A stretch of DNA of 64,000 nucleotides from NCBI GenBank assembly GCA_021372295.1, contig JAJFUS010000046.1:1-64000 (forward strand), read 5' to 3'. Shown here piece by piece: positions 33,837 to 42,163 of the stretch. Source of the DNA: a bacterium (GTDB lineage Bacteria > Armatimonadota > UBA5829). The notes under the pieces were generated by a model. It saw only the letters and a program-made list of their open reading frames with translations, was not told where the DNA came from and did no database searches. Each line of letters starts with the position of its first letter. The first letter of the stretch is position 1. Made by a program: the position numbers and the translations under genes.

Positions 33837-35582
33837 TTAAGCCCTTTTAGCCGCCGACTGCGCCTTGTCTTCCAGTCCTTGATAGAGAGCCTTGCGCAGT
33901 TGCAGTATATGCGCAGTGGCCTCGTCCAGGGTGATTTCTTCCTTGCTCTTGTCTGATCGCAGCCTGACCTCGACCTTGCCCTCGCTTGCCAGACGGCCCG
34001 CCACAACCTGAATCGGCGTGCCCATCAGATCGGCGTCCTTGAATTTTACGCCGGGCCGCTCATCGCGCTCGTCCAGCAGAACATCGACGCCGCCGGCTTG
34101 CAATTCCTCGTATAGACGAGTAGCCGCGTTGCACTGTGCTTCGTCGTCCGAATTGAGCAGGATCACGGTTACCTCGAACGGCGCAACGCTGATCGGCCAG
34201 ATTATGCCGTCCTTGTCATTGTGAACCTCGGGAATTGCCGCCAGCATCCGGCTGACTCCCGCGCCGTAGCAGCCCATAATAAAGGGCTTTTCCTTGCCGT
34301 CATCGTCCAGGAACTTTGCGCCCATAGCGTCCGAGTAGCGCGTTCCCAGCTTGAATATATGCCCGATCTCCATGCCACGTTCGGCTTTAAGAGTGCCATC
34401 GCACCTGGGACATGCGTCACCTTTCGAGGCCACGCGAATGTCAGCGAACTGCCCGACCTCAAAATCGCGGCATAGATTGGCGTTGACGTAATGCGCGTCG
34501 GTCTTATTTCCTCCGACCACGAAGTTGGCCATTCCCTCGACCTCGCGGTCAGCTACAATCTTGACGCCTTTGAGACCAACCGGCCCCGCAAACCCGACAT
34601 CCGCGCCTGTCACGTTCATTATCGTCTCAGAATCAGCGAGTTCTACGGACTTTGCGCCCAGAGCGTTGCGCAGTTTCGGCTCATTGACCTCTCGGTCGCC
34701 GCGCACCAGAGCCGCCACGACTTCGCCATCCGCCAGATATATAAGCGTCTTAACGAGCTTCTTCGGTGATTTCTTCAGGAACGATGTCACTTGCTCAATG
34801 GTGCGAGCGTTGGGCGTATCGACCAGCTCCAGCGCCGCGAGTTCTTCGCTCGACTTCTTAATCGGACGAATGCCGATCTCGCACTTTTCAGCGTTGGCGC
34901 CGTATCCGCAGGACTCACAGATCAGCACTGTGTCTTCACCCGCGTCTGTGATGGCCATATACTCCTGGCTGTCCTTGCCGCCGATTGCGCCCGAATCGGC
35001 TTCGACCACCGCCGCATCCAGCCCGCACCGGGCGAATATGCGCGAGAAAGCCACATACATTTTGTCGTACGCGCGGTCCAGATCGTCCCAGTTTCGGTCG
35101 AAACTGTACGAGTCTAGCATTATAAACTCTCGCCCGCGAACCACTCCGCCGCGAGGCCGTGGTTCGTCCCGGCCCTTGGTCTGGATCTGATAGAGATTGA
35201 GCGGAAGCTCGCGATAACTTCTCACGTCTCGCCGGACGATGTCTGTAATCACTTCCTCGTGCGTGAAACCGATGGCGTAATCCCGGGCGTTTCTGTCCCT
35301 GAATTTGAAGATAACGTCCAGATCCCATCGACCGCCTTCCTGATAGAGCTCGGCAGGAACCATCGCGGGCATCAGGAGTTCCTGAGCGCCCTGGGCGTCC
35401 ATTTCCTGGCGCACGATCCTCTCGATCTTTTTTATGACCTTGTATCCCAGCGGCAGATAGTCGTATATCCCCGCCGCCACGTTGCGTATAAACCCGCCGC
35501 GCAAGAGCAGCCTGTGGCTCGCCATCTGCGCATCGGCGGGAACTTCTCTTAAAGTTGGAAAGAATAGATTAGATGCTCGCAT
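33837..35582 (-). CDS. proS: Prolyl-tRNA synthetase (bacterial type)
   Basis: The 581-residue product is a class II synthetase: GIYDYLPLGYKVIKKIE is motif 1, RPRGGVVRGREFIMLDSYSF is motif 2, and MGCYGAGVSRML is motif 3. An insertion of the YbaK/INS editing type (about 225-400) removes mis-charged alanine, and a C-terminal anticodon-binding domain follows (about 470-581). It makes Pro-tRNA. GAGG precedes the ATG by 7 nt. A well-formed octad tract lies before that site. Confidence 0.96.
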   Translation of the reverse strand: MRASNLFFPTLREVPADAQMASHRLLLRGGFIRNVAAGIYDYLPLGYKVIKKIERIVRQEMDAQGAQELLMPAMVPAELYQEGGRWDLDVIFKFRDRNARDYAIGFTHEEVITDIVRRDVRSYRELPLNLYQIQTKGRDEPRPRGGVVRGREFIMLDSYSFDRNWDDLDRAYDKMYVAFSRIFARCGLDAAVVEADSGAIGGKDSQEYMAITDAGEDTVLICESCGYGANAEKCEIGIRPIKKSSEELAALELVDTPNARTIEQVTSFLKKSPKKLVKTLIYLADGEVVAALVRGDREVNEPKLRNALGAKSVELADSETIMNVTGADVGFAGPVGLKGVKIVADREVEGMANFVVGGNKTDAHYVNANLCRDFEVGQFADIRVASKGDACPRCDGTLKAERGMEIGHIFKLGTRYSDAMGAKFLDDDGKEKPFIMGCYGAGVSRMLAAIPEVHNDKDGIIWPISVAPFEVTVILLNSDDEAQCNAATRLYEELQAGGVDVLLDERDERPGVKFKDADLMGTPIQVVAGRLASEGKVEVRLRSDKSKEEITLDEATAHILQLRKALYQGLEDKAQSAAKRA

Positions 35583-35592
35583 GTTTACCTCA

Positions 35593-35645
35593 GTCGGAAA
35601 GTTTGAAAGTCAAGAAGTTAAAAAGTTAGAAAGTTGGAAAGTTAT
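35593..35645 (-). repeat. Octad leader tract before proS
   Basis: Six units of period 8 on the minus strand (TAACTTTC, CAACTTTC, TAACTTTT, TAACTTCT, TGACTTTC, AAACTTTC) end just before the ribosome binding site. It is the most regular of the set. Confidence 0.75.
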
Positions 35646-35666
35646 CGGCCAACCCCAATTCAAAAT

Positions 35667-36116
35667 TCATAATTCTATTGCCACCGCTTCCTCGCCGCAG
35701 TCGGGAAACTTCGGGCAGTTGATGCATTCCGACCATATCTTGTGCGGCAGAGCGCTCTTGTCCACCGGCGAGAACCCCATCTTCTCAAAGAATCCGGGTA
35801 CGTATGTCAGCGCAAAAACTTTCGGCACGCCCATATCCTTTGCGTCATCAAGGCACGCCTGCACAAGCATCCTGCCGTAACCTTTACCCTGAACGCTGGG
35901 ATCCACAGCCAGCGACCGCACTTCCGCGAGGTCTTCCCACGTTATATGCAGCGCGCAGCAGCCCAGTATTCGACCGTCTTCTTCGATAATCAGGAAGTCG
36001 CGTATGTCCTCATAGATTGCATTGAGGGATCGCGGCAGCATTTCGTCGTTGTTGGCAAAATGATTTATCAGGCCCTGCAGCGTAGGCACATCGGAAATTT
36101 TCGCTTTGCGAATCAA
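35667..36116 (-). CDS. GNAT N-acetyltransferase, ArgA-like
   Basis: The 149-residue product is a GNAT fold. VRSLAVDPSVQGKGYGRMLV is the acetyl-CoA-binding motif A, and ALTYVPGFFEKMGFSPVDK is motif B. The C-terminal KIWSECINCPKFPDCGE cysteine cluster is typical of stand-alone N-acetylglutamate synthase-like acetyltransferases, so arginine synthesis is possible. The start TTG 36116 gives MIRKAKISDVP, the usual beginning for this family, with GGAG upstream and one base after the ispG stop. An ATG at 36137 would overlap ispG. Confidence 0.85.
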   Translation of the reverse strand: MIRKAKISDVPTLQGLINHFANNDEMLPRSLNAIYEDIRDFLIIEEDGRILGCCALHITWEDLAEVRSLAVDPSVQGKGYGRMLVQACLDDAKDMGVPKVFALTYVPGFFEKMGFSPVDKSALPHKIWSECINCPKFPDCGEEAVAIEL

Positions 36117-36117
36117 C

Positions 36118-37167
36118 TTATAGCTTCTCCACTTCATTCATCAGTTCATCAACCAGCGCGTCTTCGGGCACGGTGCGGAGCATTTCACCTTTGGCAAAGA
36201 GAATCCCCGCGCCCTTGCCGCCGGCTATGCCTACGTCCGCCAGCGACGCCTCGCCGGGGCCGTTAACCACGCATCCCATCACCGCGACAGTAATCGGCTT
36301 CGACGGCGGGTCTGCTTCCAAACGACGCCTGACTTCGTCTGCGATCTGCGTCAAGTCTATCGCGCACCTGCCGCATGTCGGGCAGGACACCAGCGTGAAT
36401 GCCTTCTTTCGCAGCCCGAGACTGTTTAATATTTCAAAGCCGACCCTGACTTCCTCAACAGTGTCGCCGGTAAGCGAAACCCGCAGAGTATCACCGATTC
36501 CTTCGGCAAGCAGCGCGCCGATTCCTACGCAGCTGCGAATTGTGCCTTCCCAGGCAAGCCCGGCTTCCGTTACGCCAAGATGCAGTGGATAGTCGCAGCG
36601 CTCGCTCGCAAGTTCGTACGCGCGGATCATAGTCGGGACATCGAACGCCTTCAGCGATAGCACAATATCTTCAAACCCCAGCTTTTCCAGCACGCGGACT
36701 TCGTCCAACCCGCTCTCGACCAGTGACTCGGCGGTCGGAATTCCGTAGCGTTTTCGGTCGATTGAACCCGCGTTTACGCCGATTCTGATCGGGACATTGC
36801 GTTCTTTCGCCGCTTTTGCGACGATCTCGACCCTGTCCTGAGAGCCGATGTTGCCGGGGTTGATCCTCAGCTTATCGACGCCCGCCTCGAGACTTGCCAG
36901 CGCGAGTTTATAGTCGAAATGAATGTCCGCCACCAATGGTATCGAGATCGCCTGCTTGATGGATTTAAGAGCGGCTGCGGCCTCATGATTGGGCACGGCG
37001 ACGCGGATAATATCGCACCCGGCGGCCTCGAGTCGTTTGATCTGCGCGACTGTGGCCTTGACGTCGGTGGTCGGCGTGTTGGCCATAGACTGCACCGACA
37101 CGCTTGCGTCTCCGCCTATCTCAACACCGCCTACACTGACATTCCGGGTTTTGTGTCTATCAGCCAT
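36118..37167 (-). CDS. ispG: 4-hydroxy-3-methylbut-2-enyl diphosphate synthase
   Basis: The 349-residue product has the TIM-barrel part (QSMANTPTTDVKATVAQIKRLE) and the C-terminal iron-sulfur part. SCPTCGRC supplies two cluster cysteines and VMGCVVNGPGEA the third. It reduces methylerythritol cyclodiphosphate to HMBPP in the MEP route. dxr and uppS lie 2.6 kb away on the same strand. ATG 37167 is preceded by AAAGGTAG; longer frames reach into the promoter. Confidence 0.95.
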   Translation of the reverse strand: MADRHKTRNVSVGGVEIGGDASVSVQSMANTPTTDVKATVAQIKRLEAAGCDIIRVAVPNHEAAAALKSIKQAISIPLVADIHFDYKLALASLEAGVDKLRINPGNIGSQDRVEIVAKAAKERNVPIRIGVNAGSIDRKRYGIPTAESLVESGLDEVRVLEKLGFEDIVLSLKAFDVPTMIRAYELASERCDYPLHLGVTEAGLAWEGTIRSCVGIGALLAEGIGDTLRVSLTGDTVEEVRVGFEILNSLGLRKKAFTLVSCPTCGRCAIDLTQIADEVRRRLEADPPSKPITVAVMGCVVNGPGEASLADVGIAGGKGAGILFAKGEMLRTVPEDALVDELMNEVEKL

Positions 37168-37189
37168 TATTCTACCTTTCAGCAACAAG

Positions 37190-37219
37190 ATTATACTGCA
37201 TCCGGCGATTCGCAGGCAA
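37190..37219 (-). promoter_or_regulatory. ispG promoter
   Basis: On the minus strand TTGCCT and TATAAT are 18 nt apart, with CAG directly before the -10. The uppS promoter has the same layout. Confidence 0.65.
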
Positions 37220-37338
37220 TCGGCAGTTGAAACAGCCAATTTACGATAATATCCAAAAAAGGAAACAGGCAACCGATGGCGAATAAATTATCAACTATTA
37301 TCCATTGTTGAGAAATGAGATTTACAGGAGGGTTTGCA

Positions 37339-38247
37339 ATGAGTGTGTCTCCGGAAGAGATAACTAAAGAAAAGGCCGTAAATCTCCTCAAATCGGGTCG
37401 GATAGATGAAGCAATATCGGCACTGGAGAATGTCGCGCAACTCTATCCCAATGATCCTCAAATACACTCATATCTGGGAATGGCATTCAATCAAAAGGGC
37501 AATGTGGACCAGTCAGCGGCGGCGTTCGAGAAGTCGCTTCACCTGCAGCAGACGCCCAAAGCGCACTACAACTTGGGGCTGGCTTATAACGCCGCAGGAA
37601 AAACCGACGATGCGGCCGAACAGTTTCGCCGGGCCGTAGCTCTCGACCCCAATTACACACTTGCACAGGACGCGCTGAGAAAACACACGGCATCGGCCAC
37701 ATCAACCTCCGTGCCCGCAGCAGCAGGCGAAGCAACAGTGACGATGAACGCCGGTTCCGCTATAGGCATCGCCCCAGACCCGATAGAGGTCTTCGCAACC
37801 CCCAAGGCTCCGCCTGATCTGACTCAGGAAAAGATCCGTAAAGAGTTGGAGTGGCAGGAGCGCAGGCGGGATATGATCAAGGCTGGCGCAATCTACGGGG
37901 CAATTGCCGGAGCGTTTTTCTTGGTGGCGTCGTTCTTTCTTGTCGGCATATTCAGCGTTGTACCGGCAATTTTGATGTCGAAAGTCGGCACAGTGGTATT
38001 CCTGACGGTCACCGGAATCATCGGGGCGATTTACGGGGCAATCATCGGCCTCTGGATAGGATACACGTGTGGGGGCGAAGACGCCGGTCTGCGCGCCGGA
38101 GCAGTAATTGGAGCTGTGGCAGGACTTCTGAGTGGGCTTATCACGGGAATGGGCGCGGCATCTATAATTCCGATGGCGGTCGACACAATTGTAAGCGGAG
38201 CGCTGGGGTTCATGATCGGAAAGATTGTAGAGACCAGCGTCAACTGA
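37339..38247 (+). CDS. TPR protein with C-terminal glycine-rich membrane domain
   Basis: The 302-residue product has three TPR units (about 8-110, e.g. AHYNLGLAYNAAGKTDDAAEQFRRAVALDPNY), a Ser/Thr/Pro/Ala linker and a charged helix (EELEWQERRRDMIK type). About four glycine-rich membrane segments follow (GAIYGAIAGAFF, GIIGAIYGAIIGLWIGY, GAVIGAVAGLLSGLITGMGA), reminiscent of glycine zippers. The TPR part would face the cytoplasm if no signal peptide is used; none is seen. It has no known function. AGGAGGG precedes the ATG. It is the only plus-strand gene in a long minus-strand block. Confidence 0.8.
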   Translation: MSVSPEEITKEKAVNLLKSGRIDEAISALENVAQLYPNDPQIHSYLGMAFNQKGNVDQSAAAFEKSLHLQQTPKAHYNLGLAYNAAGKTDDAAEQFRRAVALDPNYTLAQDALRKHTASATSTSVPAAAGEATVTMNAGSAIGIAPDPIEVFATPKAPPDLTQEKIRKELEWQERRRDMIKAGAIYGAIAGAFFLVASFFLVGIFSVVPAILMSKVGTVVFLTVTGIIGAIYGAIIGLWIGYTCGGEDAGLRAGAVIGAVAGLLSGLITGMGAASIIPMAVDTIVSGALGFMIGKIVETSVN

Positions 38248-38261
38248 CCCGCTTTCCGATG

Positions 38262-39809
38262 CTACTGGGGCACCAGTCCCTGCGATATCTTAAATAGATC
38301 CGACCATATCACCGTCACGAAAATCACGCCCAAAATCGCCATGCCGATCAGGGTTATTACCTGCATCTGCTCGCGCGTGAGCCTCTTGCAGCGTATCGCT
38401 TCGACCGCAAGTATCACCAGATGCCCGCCGTCTACAACCGGGATCGGAATCAGATTGATAAACGCCAGGCTCAGGCTCAATCCGCCCAGAAGCGACATAA
38501 CCGGGTATATTCCGCGCGCCACGGAGGATGCCGTGACTTTCGCGATCATCAGCGGCCCGCCGACTTCTTCCTTGATGCGGCTGCTGGTGAGCGTGTCGAT
38601 GAGCTGTTCCGCCATGCCTTTGGTAATCAGGAGCCCTTTCTTGATCGAGTCCACAAAACCTGTTTTTACAAGAGTCTGTTCGGGCATGAACCCCAACAGC
38701 CCTATCGCCGTATATACGCCATGTTTGACCGCTTGATATTCGACAAGATACGGATGCAGAACTATCCGTTTTTTTTCGCCGTCTCGCTCGATCTGCGCCG
38801 ACATCCGCATACTCTTATTTTTGCGTAAGACTTTGAGCATGTCGTCGCCGGTTTTAATCTTCTTTCCGGCGATGCTTGTCAGCATATCGGCATACTTGAA
38901 CTGTGAGCCTTTCGAGACTTTGTCCGCGATACCGCCGGGGAAGACCCAGTGCGCGCCGCCAAATTCAACCCACTCCGTGTTCGGACGAGCCGTGATATTA
39001 ATTGTTTTGCGACCCCGCTTGAAAATAATACTGACCGGCTTATCGCCACTGGTTTCGATTGCGCTCACAAAGTCGGAACCCGATTTGGTATTCTTGCCGT
39101 TTACGCCAACAATCTTGTCGTTCTTTTTGATGCCCGCTTTCGCGGCGGCGGACTTCTCGGCGACGTACTCGACAGTCCCGTTCTTACCCTGCGCAAAAGA
39201 CCATGCCGCGCCCAGATAGTATATATTCCAACTGGGAGAGGCCTTTTTGGTCAGAGTATGGTCGTTGCGTTTGACGGTAAGAGTAAGCTGCTCGCCGGGA
39301 TTGTCGTGAATGAGGCCGGTCATGTCCTTGCCGCTTGCGATCTTCACGCCGTTAATGCTGACGATCCGATCACCCGCGCGAAGCCCGATCCGATGAGCCT
39401 CGGTTTTAGGGCTGACCATCGCGATCCTGTTTTCGGTTGTGCCGGTCGGGAACCCCCAAAACAGCCCCATGACTATGAACACTATCACGGCCAGCACGAA
39501 ACTGGCGAACGGCCCCGCGAATATTACCAGAGCGCGTTTCCATATAGCCTGCGCCTGGAAACCGTCGGGGATGTCTTCCTCGCCCGGCTCCATACCTGCG
39601 ATCTTAACGAACCCGCCCAACGGATATGGATGGATGGTGTATTCGGTGTCACCCCGTTTGAACAGAGTCAGCAGTTTTGGCCCGAAGCCGAACGCAAACT
39701 CCTCCACACGCATGCCCACCAATCGAGCCGCGCTGTAGTGCCCCAGCTCGTGGAACATTATCAGGATCGCAAATATGAAAATCAGCGCAATCGCCGTTTC
39801 TATGATCAA
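38262..39809 (-). CDS. rseP: Site-2 protease RseP with two PDZ domains
   Basis: The 515-residue product has the zinc motif HELGH at 20-24, two PDZ domains (about 115-190 and 200-275) and the second metal site NLIPIPVVDGGH near the C-terminus. Two PDZ-like repeats are followed by a third shorter PDZ-like region. It cuts anti-sigma factors or signal peptide remnants within the membrane. It comes directly after dxr. The TTG start has AGGAG about 6 nt upstream, overlapping the end of dxr. The longer middle section, compared with E. coli RseP (about 450), may hold an extra PDZ. Confidence 0.93.
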   Translation of the reverse strand: MIIETAIALIFIFAILIMFHELGHYSAARLVGMRVEEFAFGFGPKLLTLFKRGDTEYTIHPYPLGGFVKIAGMEPGEEDIPDGFQAQAIWKRALVIFAGPFASFVLAVIVFIVMGLFWGFPTGTTENRIAMVSPKTEAHRIGLRAGDRIVSINGVKIASGKDMTGLIHDNPGEQLTLTVKRNDHTLTKKASPSWNIYYLGAAWSFAQGKNGTVEYVAEKSAAAKAGIKKNDKIVGVNGKNTKSGSDFVSAIETSGDKPVSIIFKRGRKTINITARPNTEWVEFGGAHWVFPGGIADKVSKGSQFKYADMLTSIAGKKIKTGDDMLKVLRKNKSMRMSAQIERDGEKKRIVLHPYLVEYQAVKHGVYTAIGLLGFMPEQTLVKTGFVDSIKKGLLITKGMAEQLIDTLTSSRIKEEVGGPLMIAKVTASSVARGIYPVMSLLGGLSLSLAFINLIPIPVVDGGHLVILAVEAIRCKRLTREQMQVITLIGMAILGVIFVTVIWSDLFKISQGLVPQ

Positions 39810-39812
39810 TAT

Positions 39813-40985
39813 CTAACTCCTTGCGGCAAGCTCCGCCGCTTTTAGTCTTGTTTCGGTATCGACTTCATAAATCTCTTCGAGCGCAGGCGACGGCCTGGAC
39901 TCATGACTTTCCATCACCCGCCGCACCAGCTTTGCTATGTCCAGGAACCTGATCCGGCCTTTCAGGAACAGGTCGACTGCAACCTCATCGGCGGCGTTCA
40001 TCACCACCGCAAGCGTCCCGCCGACTTTTGCCGCTTCCATAGCCAGAGACAGACACTCGAATTTGTCCATGTCGACCTTATCGAACTGCAGCGTCCCGGC
40101 TTCGAGTATATCCAGCCGTGGCAACTGCGAATCCACGCGCTCAGGGTAAAGCAATGCATATTGGATCGGCAGCCGCATGTCCGGCAGGCCGAGCTGCGCG
40201 ATTATCGAACCGTCGCAGAACCTCACCATCGAATGCACGATGCTTGTCGGGTGAATCAGCACCTGGATTTTGTCGGCATCAACGCCGAACAGCCACTTCG
40301 CTTCGATTATCTCGAGGCCCTTGTTCATCAAAGTGGCCGAATCGACGGTCACTTTCCTGCCCATTTTCCACGTTGGGTGAGCTAGAGCCTGTTCGGCTGT
40401 CACATTGGCCAGTTCCGATAAGGGTTTGTCTCGAAACGCTCCGCCGGACGCCGTAAGTAATATCTTTTCGATGCTGTTTCGGTTCTCGCCGTTCAGACAC
40501 TGGAAAATTGCGGAGTGCTCGCTGTCGATCGGCAGCAGAGCGACGTTTTTCCCGGCGGCCGCATCCATTACCAGATGCCCCGCAGCCACCAGCACTTCCT
40601 TGCTGGCGAGAGCCACGTCTTTACCGGCCTCGATTGCTCGAAGGGTAGGCGAGAGCCCCGGCGTTCCCGCAACCGATACTACTATTCTATCAGTTTCCGG
40701 CTCGACGGCAAGCTCATCGAACCCGTCGCGACCGCTGCAGACTCTGATTCCGGTTCCAAAAAGGGCGGATTCCACCCGATCTCTGAGCGTTTCGTCGCCG
40801 ATGCACACCTTTTGCGGCATAAACTCCAAGGCCTGAGAAATAAGCAGGCCGGCATTGTTTTGCGCGCCAAGCCCTGCCACGCGCACGCGCGCAGGACCGA
40901 GTCGCTTCACCACGTCCAGCACTTGCGTGCCTATGGAACCGGTTGAACCAAGAATAGATATGCGTATGGGCTGTTTGTTATCCAT
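39813..40985 (-). CDS. dxr: 1-deoxy-D-xylulose-5-phosphate reductoisomerase
   Basis: The 390-residue product has the NADPH motif LGSTGSIGTQVLDVV, the substrate region PIDSEHSAIFQCL, the metal-binding ASGGAFRD and the LIHPTSIVHSMV strand. It makes methylerythritol 4-phosphate in the MEP route. It lies in the order uppS, dxr, rseP, a common one in bacteria. The ATG comes directly after a period-7 tract with no strong ribosome binding site other than AGGA at 4 nt. Confidence 0.96.
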   Translation of the reverse strand: MDNKQPIRISILGSTGSIGTQVLDVVKRLGPARVRVAGLGAQNNAGLLISQALEFMPQKVCIGDETLRDRVESALFGTGIRVCSGRDGFDELAVEPETDRIVVSVAGTPGLSPTLRAIEAGKDVALASKEVLVAAGHLVMDAAAGKNVALLPIDSEHSAIFQCLNGENRNSIEKILLTASGGAFRDKPLSELANVTAEQALAHPTWKMGRKVTVDSATLMNKGLEIIEAKWLFGVDADKIQVLIHPTSIVHSMVRFCDGSIIAQLGLPDMRLPIQYALLYPERVDSQLPRLDILEAGTLQFDKVDMDKFECLSLAMEAAKVGGTLAVVMNAADEVAVDLFLKGRIRFLDIAKLVRRVMESHESRPSPALEEIYEVDTETRLKAAELAARS

Positions 40986-40989
40986 GTCC

Positions 40990-41021
40990 TAACTCAAAGT
41001 TCAGAATTCAGAATTCAAAAT
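40990..41021 (-). repeat. Heptad leader tract before dxr
   Basis: Minus-strand units TGAATTC, TGAATTC, TGAACTT, TGAGTTA have period 7 and fill the gap between uppS and dxr. Confidence 0.65.
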
Positions 41022-41759
41022 TTACTCCACCACTTTGCCGAACTTGCGTGTGCGCCCCTGATAGTCCGCCACAGCCACGTATAAGTCGCTCTTGGAGAAA
41101 TCCGGCCAGAGGGTTTCGGTCACATAGAGTTCGGAGTAAGCGGTTTCCCAGAGAAGGAAATTGCTGACACGCATCTCTCCGGCAGTGCGAATGAGAAGAT
41201 CGGGCTCGGGCAGTTCGGGATGATACATCAGGCCGGAGAGCATCTTATCGTCAATATCATCCGGTGAAAGTTTTCCCTCAACCACCATACGGGCAGCCGA
41301 CCTTGCGGCGTCGACAATCTCGTTGCGGCCGCCGTAGTTGACCGCGATGTTGAGCACGATACGATTGTTGTTCTTTGTTTCCTCGTAGTCCTCGTTAAAC
41401 TGATCCTGAAGCTCCTGCGGAAGCTCGTAAAAACGCCCGCTGGTAACTATGCGAACACCCTCTTTTTTCATATAATTGAGTTCGGCTTTTGCCGCATAGC
41501 GAATCAGCTTCATAAGCCCGCTGACTTCTTCCGCGGGCCGATTCCAGTTTTCCGACGAAAACGCGTACGCCGTAATCACCTCGACCCCTATGTCAGCCGC
41601 GTTTACAACAAGGTTTTTGAGAGCTTTGTAGCCCCTGCGATGCCCTTCGAGCCGGGGCAGGCCGCGCCGCCGCGCCCATCGGCCGTTTCCGTCCATAATC
41701 ACGGCGATGTGCGCGGGAATTCGCTCGGGGTCAATATCTGTATGCTTCTTTGTGCTCAA
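41022..41759 (-). CDS. uppS: Isoprenyl transferase (undecaprenyl diphosphate synthase)
   Basis: The 245-residue product has the cis-prenyltransferase motif IAVIMDGNGRWARRRGL with its catalytic Asp, then TAYAFSSENWNRP, NIAVNYGGRNEI and LIRTAGEMRVSNFLLWETAYSEL. It makes the lipid carrier for peptidoglycan and other glycans. The last motif has GEMRVSN where GExRLSN is usual. The start is TTG with AGAGGA 6 nt upstream. It heads the uppS-dxr-rseP operon. Confidence 0.95.
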   Translation of the reverse strand: MSTKKHTDIDPERIPAHIAVIMDGNGRWARRRGLPRLEGHRRGYKALKNLVVNAADIGVEVITAYAFSSENWNRPAEEVSGLMKLIRYAAKAELNYMKKEGVRIVTSGRFYELPQELQDQFNEDYEETKNNNRIVLNIAVNYGGRNEIVDAARSAARMVVEGKLSPDDIDDKMLSGLMYHPELPEPDLLIRTAGEMRVSNFLLWETAYSELYVTETLWPDFSKSDLYVAVADYQGRTRKFGKVVE

Positions 41760-41796
41760 CGTGTCCTCTGCAACTGATCTTCTTTCCTAAGGTCAG

Positions 41797-41826
41797 ATTA
41801 TACTGTGAATGAGCCCTGGTCGGCAA
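41797..41826 (-). promoter_or_regulatory. uppS operon promoter
   Basis: On the minus strand TTGCCG and a perfect TATAAT are 18 nt apart, with CAG before the -10 as in the ispG promoter. Confidence 0.65.
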
Positions 41827-41930
41827 CCCAAAGAAGGACATTACTGCCCTTTGCGTCAACTTTTAATAGACAAACGGACACGGCTTGCGCGCGAGTGAAC
41901 AATTTGTGTCTGCAGACGCTTTTGGGACTC

Positions 41931-42122
41931 CGTCCCAAACCCTGCCAGAGACTCTGTCTCTGGACTCTGCCAGGAAACCCGGTTTCCTGGACCTTCTGAC
42001 TCAGAGTTATATGCTCCCTTAAGGGAGCATATAACTCTGCACTAGGGGTCTGGGGCCCGCGGCCCCAGCGCGGGTTCAGGGGCGCGGAGCCCCTGATGGG
42101 AGTTTGAGGGTGAAACCCTCAA
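41931..42122 (+). repeat. Composite hairpin repeat, copy H (full length)
   Basis: All seven hairpins are present, but several stems differ from copy D in both arms. Module 1 is TTGGGAC/GTCCCAA, module 3 is CCAGGAAACC/GGTTTCCTGG, the central stem (42004-42037) has GAGTTATATGCTCCC paired with its complement, and module 7 is CAGGGGC/GCCCCTG. These are coupled changes that keep pairing. The distal end lies about 40 nt before the next gene. Confidence 0.93.
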
Positions 42123-42163
42123 GACGTTTTGCTGTCACAAATCTTCTGCTTACGGAGGACGCA

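Noticed and set aside
42104-42163. Longer N-terminus of the clan GH-D hydrolase
   Set aside because: The extension begins inside repeat copy H and lacks a ribosome binding site; ATG 42164 has GGAGG.
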